A DNA stretch of 36,892 nt from a bacterium (GTDB lineage: Bacteria; Chloroflexota; Dormibacteria; Aeolococcales; Bog-877), in assembly GCA_021801645.1 (NCBI GenBank), contig JAJYXT010000052.1:1-36892 (forward strand). Direction: 5' to 3'. A program made the position numbers and the translations under genes. Below the pieces are notes generated by a model. It was given only the letters and a program-made list of their open reading frames with translations, was not told the DNA's origin and did not search any database. Below are positions 1-8,607 of this stretch, in pieces. The stretch's first letter is position 1; each line of letters begins with the position of its first letter.

Positions 1-199
1 CCAGGTCGGTGTCACCTCGGCATCCGGCCAGGACACCAGTGCGCAACCCTGCTCGGCCTCACCTGGGCACCGGCCCAGATGGGTGTCCCTCGGGCGCGGC
101 TTCCACCGCAACGCCCATGCCACCGCGATCGTCCCTCGTGGCGACTTCGGCCCCAGGGCGCTCGGCTACGCCCCGCTCAGAGTCCCTTAGAGTTGCAGA

Positions 200-265
200 G
201 ACGCTCGCTGCGAGTGGTAAGGGGGAATCCCGGCGGCTGCCGCCGGGTGGAATCACCCGGGTGGC
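200..265 (+). promoter_or_regulatory. Structured 5' leader with overlapping hairpins
   Basis: Upstream of the radical SAM gene I see three G+C-rich inverted repeats. CTCGC/GCGAG lies at 204-214 with a one-base loop. CCCGGCGG/CCGCCGGG lies at 229-247 with a three-base loop. GGGTG/CACCC lies at 245-258 with loop GAAT, and CACCCGGGTG at 254-263 is a palindrome. The last two elements share bases with their neighbours, so the folds are mutually exclusive, as in an attenuator or riboswitch. No T-run follows, so a simple intrinsic terminator is unlikely. The rest of bases 1-294 shows no convincing gene on either strand. Confidence 0.3.
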
Positions 266-294
266 CGAGGCACGGGAACGGAAGAATCGACGTC

Positions 295-1404
295 ATGGAG
301 GAGCCCCGCCCGCGCGTCACCTTCTCTGAGAGGCCGATCCTCGTCTTCTGGGAGACCACCGTGGCCTGCCCTTTGAGCTGCCGGCACTGCCGGGCCTCCG
401 CGGTGCATCACCCTCTGCCTGGTCAGCTCAACCCCGCCGAGTCCCTGGACCTCGTGGAGCAGGTCGCGGAGTTGGGCCAGCCACGTCCGGTCCTGGTGAT
501 GACAGGCGGCGACTGCCTCGCCCGCCCCGACCTCCGGGATCTCGTCGCTCGCGCCCGAAGCCTCGGCGTGCCCGTGGCCCTGTCGCCCTCGGTATCCCCC
601 CAACTGGACCGCCCCACGATGGCCGAGATGAAGAGCCTGGGGGTGAAGGCGGTCTCGGTGAGCTTGGACGGCTCCATCCCAGCGACCCACGACCGGGTCC
701 GCGGGGTCGACGGCCACTTCGAGGCCACCGTGGAGGCGATCCGCTGGCTGGTGGAGATGGGCTTCCGACTCCAGGTGAACACCACGGTCATGCGCTCCAA
801 CCTCGAGGAGCTGGCGGACGTGGCGGCTCTTCTCCTCCGCCTCCGGGTGCCGATCTGGGAGGTCTTCTTCCTGATCGAGGTGGGAAGGGGGGAGGACCTG
901 CGCTCTCCCACCGCCGAGGAGAACGAGGAGGTGTGCCACTTCCTCTATCAGACCTCCCGGCATCCTCTCCTGGTCCGCACGGTCGAGGCCCCCTTCTTCC
1001 GCCGCGTGGTGGCTGAAAGGCGCGCCGGGGTGGCCTTCACCGGCCCCCTCTACCAAAGGCTGCGCGGCCGGCTCCGGGAGCTGGCGGGAGCGGGCGGCAG
1101 GCCCCCCCGACCTCAGACCGTAGGCACACGGGACGGCATGGGGGTGGTGTTCGTCTCCCATGACGGCCTGGTCCGCCCCTCCGGATTCCTCCCCATGGCC
1201 GTGGGGGACCTTCGCCACCAGCGGCTGGCCGAGGTGTACCGGGAGAGCCCACTGCTGCGCAGCATTCGGGCGGCCGAGTTCAGCGGGCGCTGCGGCTCCT
1301 GCGCCTACCGCCAGCTGTGCGGCGGCTCCCGGGCCCGGGCCTTCGCGGATGGCGGTGATCCGCTGGGCGAGGACCCCGGCTGTGCCTATCGCCCGGCCGC
1401 CTGA
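295..1404 (+). CDS. Radical SAM/SPASM domain protein (TIGR04053-like)
   Basis: This is a 369-residue radical SAM enzyme. The [4Fe-4S]-SAM triad CPLSCRHC sits at residues 25-32 near the N-terminus. It is followed by the TGGD motif and by SLDG in the barrel. The C-terminus carries a SPASM-type cysteine cluster (CGSC, then QLCGG, then a last Cys seven residues from the end) that would bind auxiliary Fe-S clusters. The overall pattern (WETTVAC, TGGD, VNTTV, EVFFLIEVGRG) resembles the TIGR04053 family, related to heme-maturation and peptide-modifying enzymes; the substrate is unknown. ATG 295 is chosen because homologues begin shortly before the Cys triad; the open frame extends upstream but looks non-coding. 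It heads an operon, with the next gene starting 27 bases after its stop. Confidence 0.85.
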   Translation: MEEPRPRVTFSERPILVFWETTVACPLSCRHCRASAVHHPLPGQLNPAESLDLVEQVAELGQPRPVLVMTGGDCLARPDLRDLVARARSLGVPVALSPSVSPQLDRPTMAEMKSLGVKAVSVSLDGSIPATHDRVRGVDGHFEATVEAIRWLVEMGFRLQVNTTVMRSNLEELADVAALLLRLRVPIWEVFFLIEVGRGEDLRSPTAEENEEVCHFLYQTSRHPLLVRTVEAPFFRRVVAERRAGVAFTGPLYQRLRGRLRELAGAGGRPPRPQTVGTRDGMGVVFVSHDGLVRPSGFLPMAVGDLRHQRLAEVYRESPLLRSIRAAEFSGRCGSCAYRQLCGGSRARAFADGGDPLGEDPGCAYRPAA

Positions 1405-1431
1405 ATCTCTGGTCCCGCCGATAATCGGGGG

Positions 1432-2319
1432 ATGTTGGGTGCCCGCCGCGATCCCCTGAGGAGCGGAGAGGCAGCCCGCGGGATGCTGCTGGGCATGGCC
1501 GCGGGCGAGCTGCTGGGCGGGGACGCCGCCCTGCCGCTCACCTGGCATGCCCTCACCCTCGCGGAGAGCCTGCGAGAGGCGGGGCGCCTGATCCCCGATC
1601 GCGTGGTCGCCGCCTGGTTGGAGCTCCCATCACTGCACCGCTTGCCGACCGGCTCCACCACGGGCATCGCCCTCCGGATGGCGGCCCGCGGAATGGAGTC
1701 CGAGGAGCTGGGCCCGGCAGCGGCCTCGGCGGCTGGGCCGTCGGCGCTGGACCTGCCGTTGGTCCGGGTGCTCCCGGTGGCGCTCGCCGCCTCCCGCAGT
1801 GGGGCAGCCACGCGCACCTGGGCACAGTTGGCTGCCGGGATCACCCATGGGGAGCTTCTGGCCCAGCTCGCAGCGGTGGCGACGGCCCTTCTGGCACGTG
1901 ACCTCCTGACGATGGACCTCGAGGACAGCCTGGTGCGAATGGCCCAGGCGGTGCGGGAGGAGGCGCCGGAGGCGTTCCAGCGGCGGCTCCGGCCACCCGA
2001 GCGCGGGGCCGGCGTACCGGAGGGAACCGACGCCCCGGACGTCCTGGAGGCGGCTGTGGCCGCCCTGGCCGGGGCGCGCACCTGGGCCGACGCGGTCGAC
2101 GCGGCCAGCTCCCGAAACACCCCTGGGGACCAGCTGCCGGCTCTGGTGGGAGGGCTCGCCGGTGCTCGCTGGGGGTTGCGCGCAGTGGATCAGGAGGTGC
2201 TGGCGCAGCTCCCTGGCGACCTCCCCTCCCGCCTCCTGGCCGCGGCGGAGCTGCTGGGCACCGGTCCGGTGGAGTCTCCGCTCGCCCCGTCCGGCTGGAC
2301 GTGGCCAGACCCTCGATGA
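1432..2319 (+). CDS. Degenerate ADP-ribosylglycohydrolase-like protein
   Basis: This 295-residue protein has the helical fold signatures of the ADP-ribosylglycohydrolase (DraG/ARH) family. There is an N-terminal RGMLLGMAAGELLGG, equivalent to the family GxxxGDALG start, and a C-terminal GDQLPALVGGLAGARWG, equivalent to the GDTDTxAAIxGALAGAxxG metal-binding segment. Several metal-binding acids appear lost. The N-terminal DDT position reads TWH (in LTWHALTLAESL), and only one Asp of the C-terminal pair remains. I therefore infer a non-hydrolytic binding protein or pseudoenzyme, although a diverged active site is possible. It sits between the radical SAM gene and a NYN nuclease, whose ATG overlaps this stop codon (ATGA), so the genes are translationally coupled. 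Confidence 0.7.
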   Translation: MLGARRDPLRSGEAARGMLLGMAAGELLGGDAALPLTWHALTLAESLREAGRLIPDRVVAAWLELPSLHRLPTGSTTGIALRMAARGMESEELGPAAASAAGPSALDLPLVRVLPVALAASRSGAATRTWAQLAAGITHGELLAQLAAVATALLARDLLTMDLEDSLVRMAQAVREEAPEAFQRRLRPPERGAGVPEGTDAPDVLEAAVAALAGARTWADAVDAASSRNTPGDQLPALVGGLAGARWGLRAVDQEVLAQLPGDLPSRLLAAAELLGTGPVESPLAPSGWTWPDPR

Positions 2320-2852
2320 ACCGCTCCCTGCTGGTGGTCGACGGGACCAACGTCAGCTGGGCCTGGCCCAGGGCGCGCCCGCTCATGGTGGCGGGCCGGC
2401 ATCAGGACGCCCAGGCCCTGCTCATCTCCTACGCCCAGAGCTCGCCGCTGCTCACCCAGCACGACGAGCTGGTCATCGTCTTCGACGGCCCGCCCCACCG
2501 CCTCCTGGGCGTGCGCAGCCCCCGGGTGCGCGTCCTCTACCCGGACCCCGGCACCTCCGCCGACCACCGGATCATCGAGCTGGTGGAGGTCCACCGCCAC
2601 CGCGGCGCGCCGGCGCGGCTGGTCAGCAGCGACCGGGCACTCCGGGATGCCGTGCGGAGCCTGGGGGCGACCACCATGGGGGCGATGGAGCTGATCTCGG
2701 TGATCGATCGCCGGGGAGCTGCCGCCCCGGGCCGCTCGGCCCGGGCGCGGCTGGAGAAGCCCCTGCCGTCAGCCGAGGACACCCGTGACTGGCTGCAACG
2801 CTTCAGCCACCATGAGAGGCGGCGCGGTCAGAAGGAGGGGGACTCCCGGTAG
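2316..2852 (+). CDS. NYN/PIN-like (YacP-type) RNase domain protein
   Basis: This 178-residue protein shows the NYN (YacP/Nedd4-BP1) nuclease pattern. LLVVDGTNV at the N-terminus supplies the first acidic residue. DELVIVFDG, then STADHRIIE-like [12 protein letters not shown], and [17 protein letters not shown] supply further acids and the PIN-like core. YacP/Rae1 proteins are ribosome-associated endoribonucleases in Firmicutes; applying that role here is inference. ATG 2316 overlaps the preceding stop in an ATGA arrangement; an in-frame GTG at 2301 is less attractive. The last 25 bases overlap the end of the convergent mutase gene. The C-terminal tail is basic and charged. Confidence 0.75.
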   Translation: MNRSLLVVDGTNVSWAWPRARPLMVAGRHQDAQALLISYAQSSPLLTQHDELVIVFDGPPHRLLGVRSPRVRVLYPDPGTSADHRIIELVEVHRHRGAPARLVSSDRALRDAVRSLGATTMGAMELISVIDRRGAAAPGRSARARLEKPLPSAEDTRDWLQRFSHHERRRGQKEGDSR

Positions 2853-4516
2853 GTCCCGAAGACCTCCTGGAGGGCGGCGATGATCTCACCCTCCGTGGCC
2901 AGCGCCCGGCAGCTGTCCAGGATCCGGGGCATGAGGTTCTCCGACCCGCGCGCCGCCTCCTGGAGCCTCTCCAGTGCCAGCGAGACCGAGGTGCCGTCGC
3001 GTCCCTCCCGCAGCCGGCGCAGTGTGCCCAACTGCTCCTCCTCCACCTCAGGCCCGATCCGCAGGAGGTCGGGGCCGTCATCATCGGCGGAGAGGAAGGA
3101 GTTGACCCCCACCACCAGCCGGTCCCCCGAATCCAGCTGCTGCTGGTAACGGAAGGCGGCGTCGGCGATCTCGCGCTGGAAGAACCCCTGCTCGATGCAG
3201 GCCAGCACCCCGCCCCGGGCGTCGATCTCCTCGAAGTACCGCTCCGCCTCCTGCTCCATCCGGTTGGTGAGGTCCTCCACGAAGTAGGAGCCGCCCAGCG
3301 GGTCGATGGTCGCCGTGACGCCGGACTCGAAGGCGATGATCTGCTGGGTGCGAAGCGCGATCTGGGCCGCCTTGGCGGTGGGGAGGGCCAGGACCTCGTC
3401 CATCGCGTTGGTGTGCAGCGACTGGGTGCCCCCCAGCACCGCGGCCAGTGCCTCCAGGGCGGTGCGGGCGATGTTGTTCTCCACCTGCTGGGCGGTGAGT
3501 GAGCAGCCGGCGGTCTGGGTGTGGAAGCGCAACAACCAGGAGCGGGGATCGCGGGCCCCGTACCGGTCGCGCATCCGCCGGGCCCAGATCCGGCGGGCCG
3601 CCCGGTACTTCGCCACCTCCTCGAAGAAGTCCATGTGGCTGTTGAAGAAGAAGCTGAGCCGGGGCGCGAACTCGTCCACCGCCATCCCCCGCTCCATCCC
3701 CGCCTCCACATAGGCGAAGCCGTCCGCGAGGGTGAAGGCCAGCTCCTGCACCGCCGTGGACCCGGCCTCGCGGATGTGATATCCGGAGATCGAGATCGGG
3801 TGCCAGCGGGGGACATGCTGGGCGCAGAAGGCCACCACGTCGGTGACCAGGCGCAGGCTGGGCTGGGGCGGGAAGATGTACTCCTTCTGGGCGATGTACT
3901 CCTTCAGGATGTCGTTCTGCAGGGTGCCGCCCAGCCGGTCTGCGGGCACGCCCTGCCGCTCCCCCACCGCGATGTACATCGCCAGCAGGATGGCCGCCGG
4001 GGAGTTGATGGTCATCGAGGTGGTGACCCTGGAGAGGTCGATGCCGTCGAAGAGCCTCGCCATGTCCTCCAGGGAGTCGATGGCCACCCCGCAGCGGCCC
4101 ACCTCCCCCTGACCCAGCGGGTCGTCCGAGTCCCGGCCCATGAGGGTGGGCATGTCGAAGGCCACCGAAAGCCCGGTCTGGCCCTGCTCCAGGAGGAAGC
4201 GGTAGCGCTGGTTGGTGGCCGCGGCGGTGCCGAAGCCCGCGAACTGGCGCATGGTGAAGAGCTTGTCCCGGTACATGGAGTCGTACACCCCCCGGGTGTA
4301 GGGGAAGGAGCCGGGGTAGCCGATGGTGGCCGCGTAATCCTGGCCTGAGAGCGAGCTCGGGGTGTAGAGCGGCTCCACCGGCATCCCGGAGAGGGTCTCG
4401 GGAAGGGGAAGGAAACCCTCCGGGGCCCGCCGCTGGCGCGCCGCGCGATAGCGCTCGGCCCAGCGCCCCAGCTCCTCCTCGTCGTCCACCATGCCAGCCG
4501 ACTTCTGTTCCAGCAT
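2828..4516 (-). CDS. icmA: Isobutyryl-CoA mutase-like large subunit (B12-dependent)
   Basis: This 562-residue protein is a large subunit of the methylmalonyl-CoA mutase superfamily, consisting of the TIM-barrel substrate domain without a B12-binding domain. It has the conserved [11 protein letters not shown] segment (His equivalent to P. shermanii H244). The two specificity positions read Phe in MRQFAGFG (Tyr89 in methylmalonyl-CoA mutase) and Gln in [13 protein letters not shown] (Arg207). Phe plus Gln is the published signature of isobutyryl-CoA mutase, which isomerises isobutyryl-CoA and n-butyryl-CoA. A related acyl-CoA substrate cannot be excluded. ATG 4516 has GGAG nine bases upstream, inside the end of the GTPase gene. 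A small B12-binding subunit must be encoded elsewhere. The gene is co-directional with, and five bases after, the MeaB-type GTPase. Confidence 0.85.
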   Translation of the reverse strand: MLEQKSAGMVDDEEELGRWAERYRAARQRRAPEGFLPLPETLSGMPVEPLYTPSSLSGQDYAATIGYPGSFPYTRGVYDSMYRDKLFTMRQFAGFGTAAATNQRYRFLLEQGQTGLSVAFDMPTLMGRDSDDPLGQGEVGRCGVAIDSLEDMARLFDGIDLSRVTTSMTINSPAAILLAMYIAVGERQGVPADRLGGTLQNDILKEYIAQKEYIFPPQPSLRLVTDVVAFCAQHVPRWHPISISGYHIREAGSTAVQELAFTLADGFAYVEAGMERGMAVDEFAPRLSFFFNSHMDFFEEVAKYRAARRIWARRMRDRYGARDPRSWLLRFHTQTAGCSLTAQQVENNIARTALEALAAVLGGTQSLHTNAMDEVLALPTAKAAQIALRTQQIIAFESGVTATIDPLGGSYFVEDLTNRMEQEAERYFEEIDARGGVLACIEQGFFQREIADAAFRYQQQLDSGDRLVVGVNSFLSADDDGPDLLRIGPEVEEEQLGTLRRLREGRDGTSVSLALERLQEAARGSENLMPRILDSCRALATEGEIIAALQEVFGTYRESPSF

Positions 4517-4521
4517 CACTC

Positions 4522-5547
4522 TCAGCTCCTCTGCACGGAGGGCAGGGCGTCTGCCATTGTGCGCTCCTCGGTGGCGATCCGGGAGAGCAGCGCCTGCGCC
4601 AGAAGCTCCGGCTGGGCCAGCTCCGGCTGGCCGCCCAACAGCTCCGGGCCCTCCGCGGCCAGGATCCGGCGTGCGGCCCTCGCGGAGCGCGCGGCCACCA
4701 GCCCCACCAGCTCGTCCAGGATGCGGCGCCGGGTGCGGTCCGCCCCCTCCCCGGATGCCTGCAGATGAGCCGCGTGCTCCTCCACCGCCTGCGCCAGCTC
4801 GGCGACCCCCTCCGGTCCCCGTTCCGCGACGGTCTTGACCACCGGCGGGCGCCAGGGACTCGGAGGTGAGAGCCGCACCATGTCGCGCAGCTCCCGGAAG
4901 ACGCGGTCGGCCCCCGGGAGGTCCGCCTTGTTGACGGCGAAGATGTCGGCGATCTCGGTGATCCCGGCCTTGATCACCTGGACCGAGTCGCCCGCCGCCG
5001 GAGTCGCCACCACCACCACGGTGTCCGCCAGCTCGCAGACCTCCAGCTCGGACTGCCCCACCCCCACCGTCTCCACCAGGACCATCTCCCACCCGAGGGC
5101 GTCCAGCAGGCGCACCGCCGCCGAGGTGGCGAGGGAGAGCCCGCCGAGGTGGCCGCGGGCCCCCAGGCTCCGGATGAAAACCATGGGGTCCAGGGCGTGC
5201 CCCTGCATCCTCACTCGGTCGCCCAGCAGGGCTCCGCCGGTGAAGGGGCTGTTGGGGTCCACGGCCAGTACCGCGACCCGCCGCCCCTGCGCCCGCCAGA
5301 CGGTGGTGAGGGCGTCCGCTAGGGTGCTCTTCCCGGACCCCGGGGAGCCGGTGAGCCCCACCACCTTGGAGCCCGGTCCCCGCCTTCCGCGGCGCAGATC
5401 GGCGATCGCCTGGAAGATCCCCGGGTCGCCCCCCTCGATCAGCGAGATCGCCCGGGCCAGCGCCCTCGTGTCGCCCCGCCGCAACGGCTCCAGGTCCACC
5501 CCCTCATGGTATGGCCCTGAGTTGGCCCGGTCCCGGGGACCGGCCAC
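4522..5547 (-). CDS. meaB: MeaB/ArgK-type G3E GTPase, mutase chaperone
   Basis: This 341-residue P-loop GTPase of the MeaB family protects and reloads B12-dependent acyl-CoA mutases. Visible motifs are the Walker [10 protein letters not shown] at residues 67-75, [20 protein letters not shown] (switch region), ETVGVGQSE (Walker B/switch II) and NKAD (base recognition). The C-terminal helical extension expected for dimerisation is present. It is immediately upstream of the isobutyryl-CoA-mutase-like gene, so the two probably act together. The start is uncertain: GTG 5547 gives the full length, while GTG 5499 would begin at [10 protein letters not shown], where homologues usually begin. Confidence 0.88.
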   Translation of the reverse strand: MAGPRDRANSGPYHEGVDLEPLRRGDTRALARAISLIEGGDPGIFQAIADLRRGRRGPGSKVVGLTGSPGSGKSTLADALTTVWRAQGRRVAVLAVDPNSPFTGGALLGDRVRMQGHALDPMVFIRSLGARGHLGGLSLATSAAVRLLDALGWEMVLVETVGVGQSELEVCELADTVVVVATPAAGDSVQVIKAGITEIADIFAVNKADLPGADRVFRELRDMVRLSPPSPWRPPVVKTVAERGPEGVAELAQAVEEHAAHLQASGEGADRTRRRILDELVGLVAARSARAARRILAAEGPELLGGQPELAQPELLAQALLSRIATEERTMADALPSVQRS

Positions 5548-5596
5548 AGCCCACGCCCCACCATCCCGGGGAGTCGCGGGGAGGTCGACCGGCCCC

Positions 5597-6589
5597 TCAG
5601 CAGCTCCAGGCGCCGGAGAGGATCAGGGAGTCGCCGGCCCGGTTGACGAAGCGGATGAACATCCGGCCACCGTCGGTCCCGACAAGTACGCTGAAGTCCC
5701 CTCCAACACCTCCCCACTGGTCCCCTGGAATCCGCCCCACCTGGGAGGCGCTCCCCTGGAGCGACAGCTCGGCGGCGGCGAAGGGGCTGTCGACCGGAAG
5801 GTCAGTGGGGGTGAGGGCCGGGTAGTACCAGCCGTCCCCTTGGAATTGGGGGATCTCGACCTGCAGGAGGTAGGGCTGGCCGGCCAGAACCAGGGACATC
5901 GCCAGGTTGAACCGGTCGCCGGCGAACACGCCACAGTTGGGAGCACCGCCCACCAGGTCCGTCCCCGGCACCACGGCCTGGTCCACCTGTGCCTGGATCG
6001 CCCCCGAGGCGATCAGCGCCTCCGAATGGGCGGGCCCCTCAGGGGGCTGGTGCGAGGCGTACCCAGCAGACAGCGTCGAGCACGACCAGCGGCCGGCGAG
6101 CGTCTCGGTCCGCCCCGCCCCCCTCAGTGTCAGGGAGAGGCTTCCGCCGGTGCCCCCGTCGGCGACGCTCACCCATCCGGAGCGGGCCACGTAGGCGCCC
6201 TGGAGACTCGCCGTGGCCACCTGAACCTGGCCGCCGCCGGAGACCGAGTAGCGTCCGGGGCCGCCGAAGTTGGGAAGGGAAAGGCGGAGTGTCTCCACCC
6301 GACCCGGAAGGCTGAGGTCCAGGACGGCCGAGAAGCCGGTTCCCGCGTGCACCCCGCAAGCGGTCGCGTAGGCGGACCTGACCTCTCCGCGCACCGGTCC
6401 CTGGAGGGCCAGCGCCTCGGGAAGTGCCGCCCCGGAGGGAAGCGCCCCGGCGGGCAGGGGGGGCGCTGCCGTCCGGCGCCGACGAGCGGCCAGGTGAGCC
6501 GCCGGGGAGCCGCAGCCGACCACTCCGGCCAGGCACACGAATCCGCAGGCTGAGCCGACCAGGAGGCCGAAGAGGCCGGTGCGCCTCAA
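5597..6589 (-). CDS. Putative lipoprotein with two homologous domains
   Basis: This 330-residue protein has a signal peptide ending in a lipobox, VVGC, with the lipidated Cys at residue 26. After a Pro/Ala/Arg linker come two similar domains, at about residues 66-170 and 197-330. Each opens with CGV-AG (C78 and C219), contains a LP-F-G or IP-F-G element, a glycine-rich GG-GG strand, and closes with L-G-WSC (C170 and C330, the last residue). The paired cysteines suggest one disulfide per domain. I do not recognise the family; it looks like a surface-exposed beta-rich protein. The start TTG 6589 is the only plausible codon before the hydrophobic segment and has no clear ribosome binding site. 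It is separated by about 215 bases from the upstream dehydrogenase gene. Confidence 0.7.
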   Translation of the reverse strand: MRRTGLFGLLVGSACGFVCLAGVVGCGSPAAHLAARRRRTAAPPLPAGALPSGAALPEALALQGPVRGEVRSAYATACGVHAGTGFSAVLDLSLPGRVETLRLSLPNFGGPGRYSVSGGGQVQVATASLQGAYVARSGWVSVADGGTGGSLSLTLRGAGRTETLAGRWSCSTLSAGYASHQPPEGPAHSEALIASGAIQAQVDQAVVPGTDLVGGAPNCGVFAGDRFNLAMSLVLAGQPYLLQVEIPQFQGDGWYYPALTPTDLPVDSPFAAAELSLQGSASQVGRIPGDQWGGVGGDFSVLVGTDGGRMFIRFVNRAGDSLILSGAWSC

Positions 6590-6783
6590 GGCCGGACGGC
6601 GCCCAGGGGGGGACGGGTGGTGGGACAGGGCATGCCTTGAAACAAAGGTACGCCCTTGGCTCGGCGGAGATCAACCTCCAGCACCGAAGGAGAAGCGACT
6701 CCGGGGTCATCCACCGGCCCCGCAGCCCGCCACCTTAGGGATCCGCCCGCGGGCACCGGCGCGGGCGCCCGCCTCAAACACCA

Positions 6784-6799
6784 GCCGCGGCGCCGCGGC
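6784..6799 (-). terminator. Palindromic hairpin after acyl-CoA dehydrogenase gene
   Basis: GCCGCGGCGCCGCGGC is a perfect 16-bp palindrome starting six bases downstream of the dehydrogenase stop on the minus strand. No T-run follows, so termination would have to be of the non-canonical GC-hairpin type. The remaining spacer, 6590-6783, shows no convincing gene and probably contains the lipoprotein promoter, which I cannot place. Confidence 0.3.
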
Positions 6800-6804
6800 C
6801 CGCC

Positions 6805-7944
6805 TCAGCTGAGCAGCTGCTTGGCGATCACCACCCGCTGGATCTGGTTGGTGCCCTCGTAGATCTGGGTGATCTTGGCGTCGCGCATCATGCGCTCCAG
6901 GGGGAACTCGTTCACGTAGCCGTATCCGCCCAGCACCTGCACGGCGTCGGTGGTGACCCTCATGGCCGTGTCCGAGGCCATCAGCTTGGCCATGGCGGCC
7001 AGGCGGGTCACGCCTTCCTGCTTCTCGTCGATCGCCCGGCAGGCGGCATGGACGAGCTGTCGGGAGGCCTCCAGCTGCACCGCCATGTCCGCCAGCATGA
7101 ACTGGATTCCCTGGAACTCGGAGATCGGCCGGCCGAACTGGCGGCGCTCCTTCGCATAGGCCACCGCACGCTCCAGCGCACCCGCCCCGATCCCCAGGGC
7201 CTGGGCACCGATCTGCGGGCGGGACCGGTCCAGGACCCCCATGGCGATCCGGAAGCCGTCACCCTCCTGGCCGAGAAGTCGCGAGGCCGGGACCCGGCAG
7301 GAGCGGAAGGATAGCTCGGCGGTGTCGCTGCCCCGGATGCCGAGCTTGCCGTGGATGGGGCGGCGCTCCAGCCCCTCGCTCTCCCCGTCCACCAGGAAGG
7401 CGGAGATGCCGCGGCTGCCGCGCTCCGGGTCGGTGACCGCGAAGACCACGATGAGGTCGGCCACCGTGCCGTTGGTGATCCACATCTTGCTGCCGTCGAG
7501 GACGTAGGAGTCGCCATCACGGCGGGCGCGAGTCCGCATCGCAGCGGGGTCACTGCCCGCGTCCGGCTCTGAGAGCGCGTAGGCGGAGATCAACTCCCCG
7601 GAGGCCAGCCGGGGGAGGAACTCCCGCCGCTGTGCCTCGCTTCCACCAAGGAGGATGGGGTAGCCCCCGAGGGCCTGAACCGCGAGGAGCAGGGCGGAGG
7701 TGGCGCAGACCTTGGCCACCTCCTCGACGACCATGGCCAGGGTGAGGGCCGAGCCCGACACCCCCCCGTACTCAGGCGGAAAAGCCACCGCGTAGACGTC
7801 GTGGGTCCGGAAGAGCTCGACCACGTCCCAGGGGTACTCGGCGGTGCGGTCGATCTCGGCCGCCCGAGGCTCGATGCGCTCCCGGGCCAGCTCCCGCACG
7901 GCGTCCCGAAGGGCGAGCCCCTCGACCTCAGCCTGCACCGCCAC
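6805..7944 (-). CDS. Acyl-CoA dehydrogenase (short-chain type)
   Basis: This 379-residue flavoenzyme makes the alpha,beta double bond in acyl-CoA, passing electrons to ETF. It has the family layout: an N-terminal helical domain, a middle beta domain with YALSEPDAGSDPAAM and KMWITNG, and a C-terminal helical domain with the FAD-contacting RRQFGRPI and QVLGGYGYVNEFPLERMMRDAKI segments. The catalytic base is Glu363 in QIYEGTNQIQR, the position used by short- and medium-chain enzymes. Start GTG 7944 has GGAGG eight bases upstream. The exact acyl chain cannot be read from sequence. It stands alone between a membrane protein gene and the lipoprotein gene. Confidence 0.9.
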   Translation of the reverse strand: MAVQAEVEGLALRDAVRELARERIEPRAAEIDRTAEYPWDVVELFRTHDVYAVAFPPEYGGVSGSALTLAMVVEEVAKVCATSALLLAVQALGGYPILLGGSEAQRREFLPRLASGELISAYALSEPDAGSDPAAMRTRARRDGDSYVLDGSKMWITNGTVADLIVVFAVTDPERGSRGISAFLVDGESEGLERRPIHGKLGIRGSDTAELSFRSCRVPASRLLGQEGDGFRIAMGVLDRSRPQIGAQALGIGAGALERAVAYAKERRQFGRPISEFQGIQFMLADMAVQLEASRQLVHAACRAIDEKQEGVTRLAAMAKLMASDTAMRVTTDAVQVLGGYGYVNEFPLERMMRDAKITQIYEGTNQIQRVVIAKQLLS

Positions 7945-8013
7945 TGGATGCCCTCCTGCCCCGGGCGGTTCCCGGGCGAGCCGATTGTAGTCCGTGCCCG
8001 AGACCGGGGGCGC

Positions 8014-8595
8014 CTACGCTGCCGACCCGGGATGGCCCGGTGCCCGGTCCCGGCAGGGTGCACCGGACACCAGAAGGAGGTTGATCCCCCAGTGCCCCAG
8101 CCGTCCCCGGCGCAGCTGGACGAGTAGCGGCCCGCCCGACCTCAGATCCTCCCGCGCCGTCCACCAGAAGAGCCCGAGCTGCCGGCCGCCGGTCACGGCC
8201 AGGGCCACCGTGAGCCCCAGGACCGTCAGGGCGCCGCCGAAGTGCGTGAGCAGGGCGGCCCCGACCAGCGCCGCATAGATGGCGGCGAACCAGATCCCCG
8301 TCTCCAGCGACACCCTGGCGGGACACGGAGACATCTCGGGGCTGGGCGGCCCCAGACCGCCTCCTTGCCGAAGGCGCCGGGCGTGCCCACGAGAGGAAAC
8401 GGCACCCACCCCGGCACCCAGGCCGACACCGCCCACCCCCCACAGCTCCACGTAGGCCGGCCCCAGGGGCCCGTTCCAGAGCGGCGCCGCCACGGCCACC
8501 CCCACCGCGGTCACCAACAGGATCGCCGCCGCCTGCCCGAGAAAGAGCTCCCGGGCCGGCACCAACCCGGTGGTGGGTGCGGGTCGTCTCGCCAC
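8014..8595 (-). CDS. Predicted four-helix membrane protein
   Basis: This 193-residue protein of unknown function has hydrophobic stretches at about residues 17-37, 46-66, 98-118 and 119-140, followed by a basic C-terminal part. I do not recognise a family. It lies downstream of the 59-residue small ORF, nine bases after that stop. GTG 8595 sits six bases after TAAACT, so a second, leaderless transcript from this point is plausible. Both genes face an ArsR-type regulator and are its likely targets. Confidence in the gene is moderate because the C-terminal third looks compositionally weak. Confidence 0.5.
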   Translation of the reverse strand: MARRPAPTTGLVPARELFLGQAAAILLVTAVGVAVAAPLWNGPLGPAYVELWGVGGVGLGAGVGAVSSRGHARRLRQGGGLGPPSPEMSPCPARVSLETGIWFAAIYAALVGAALLTHFGGALTVLGLTVALAVTGGRQLGLFWWTAREDLRSGGPLLVQLRRGRLGHWGINLLLVSGAPCRDRAPGHPGSAA

Positions 8596-8601
8596 GTGGC
8601 G

Positions 8602-8607
8602 AGTTTA
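8602..8607 (-). promoter_or_regulatory. Probable leaderless -10 element (TAAACT)
   Basis: TAAACT on the minus strand is followed by six bases and then GTG 8595. A TANNNT box six or seven bases before a start codon is the usual arrangement for leaderless transcripts in actinobacteria and related groups. The box overlaps the stop codon of the upstream small ORF. The start codon is embedded in the palindrome CGCCACGTGGCG (8590-8601), which recurs in part at the start of the gene at 21061. Confidence 0.4.

Noticed and set aside
221-260. Cobalamin riboswitch resemblance (GGGAATCC followed by GGTGGAATC)
   Set aside because: The B12-box and the conserved core order are missing on both strands.
245-265. 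T-box-like sequence (GGGTGGAATCACC) in the radical SAM leader
   Set aside because: The match to the T-box antiterminator core is poor, no specifier-loop stem is visible, and the downstream gene is not an aminoacyl-tRNA or amino-acid gene.
253-1548. 431-codon minus-strand frame over the radical SAM gene
   Set aside because: His/Gly/Ala-rich shadow; the plus strand encodes the enzyme with intact cysteine motifs.
4835-6553. Long open frame (572 codons) on the plus strand
   Set aside because: It is antisense to meaB and the lipoprotein gene, which carry clear motifs; such frames arise from high G+C content.
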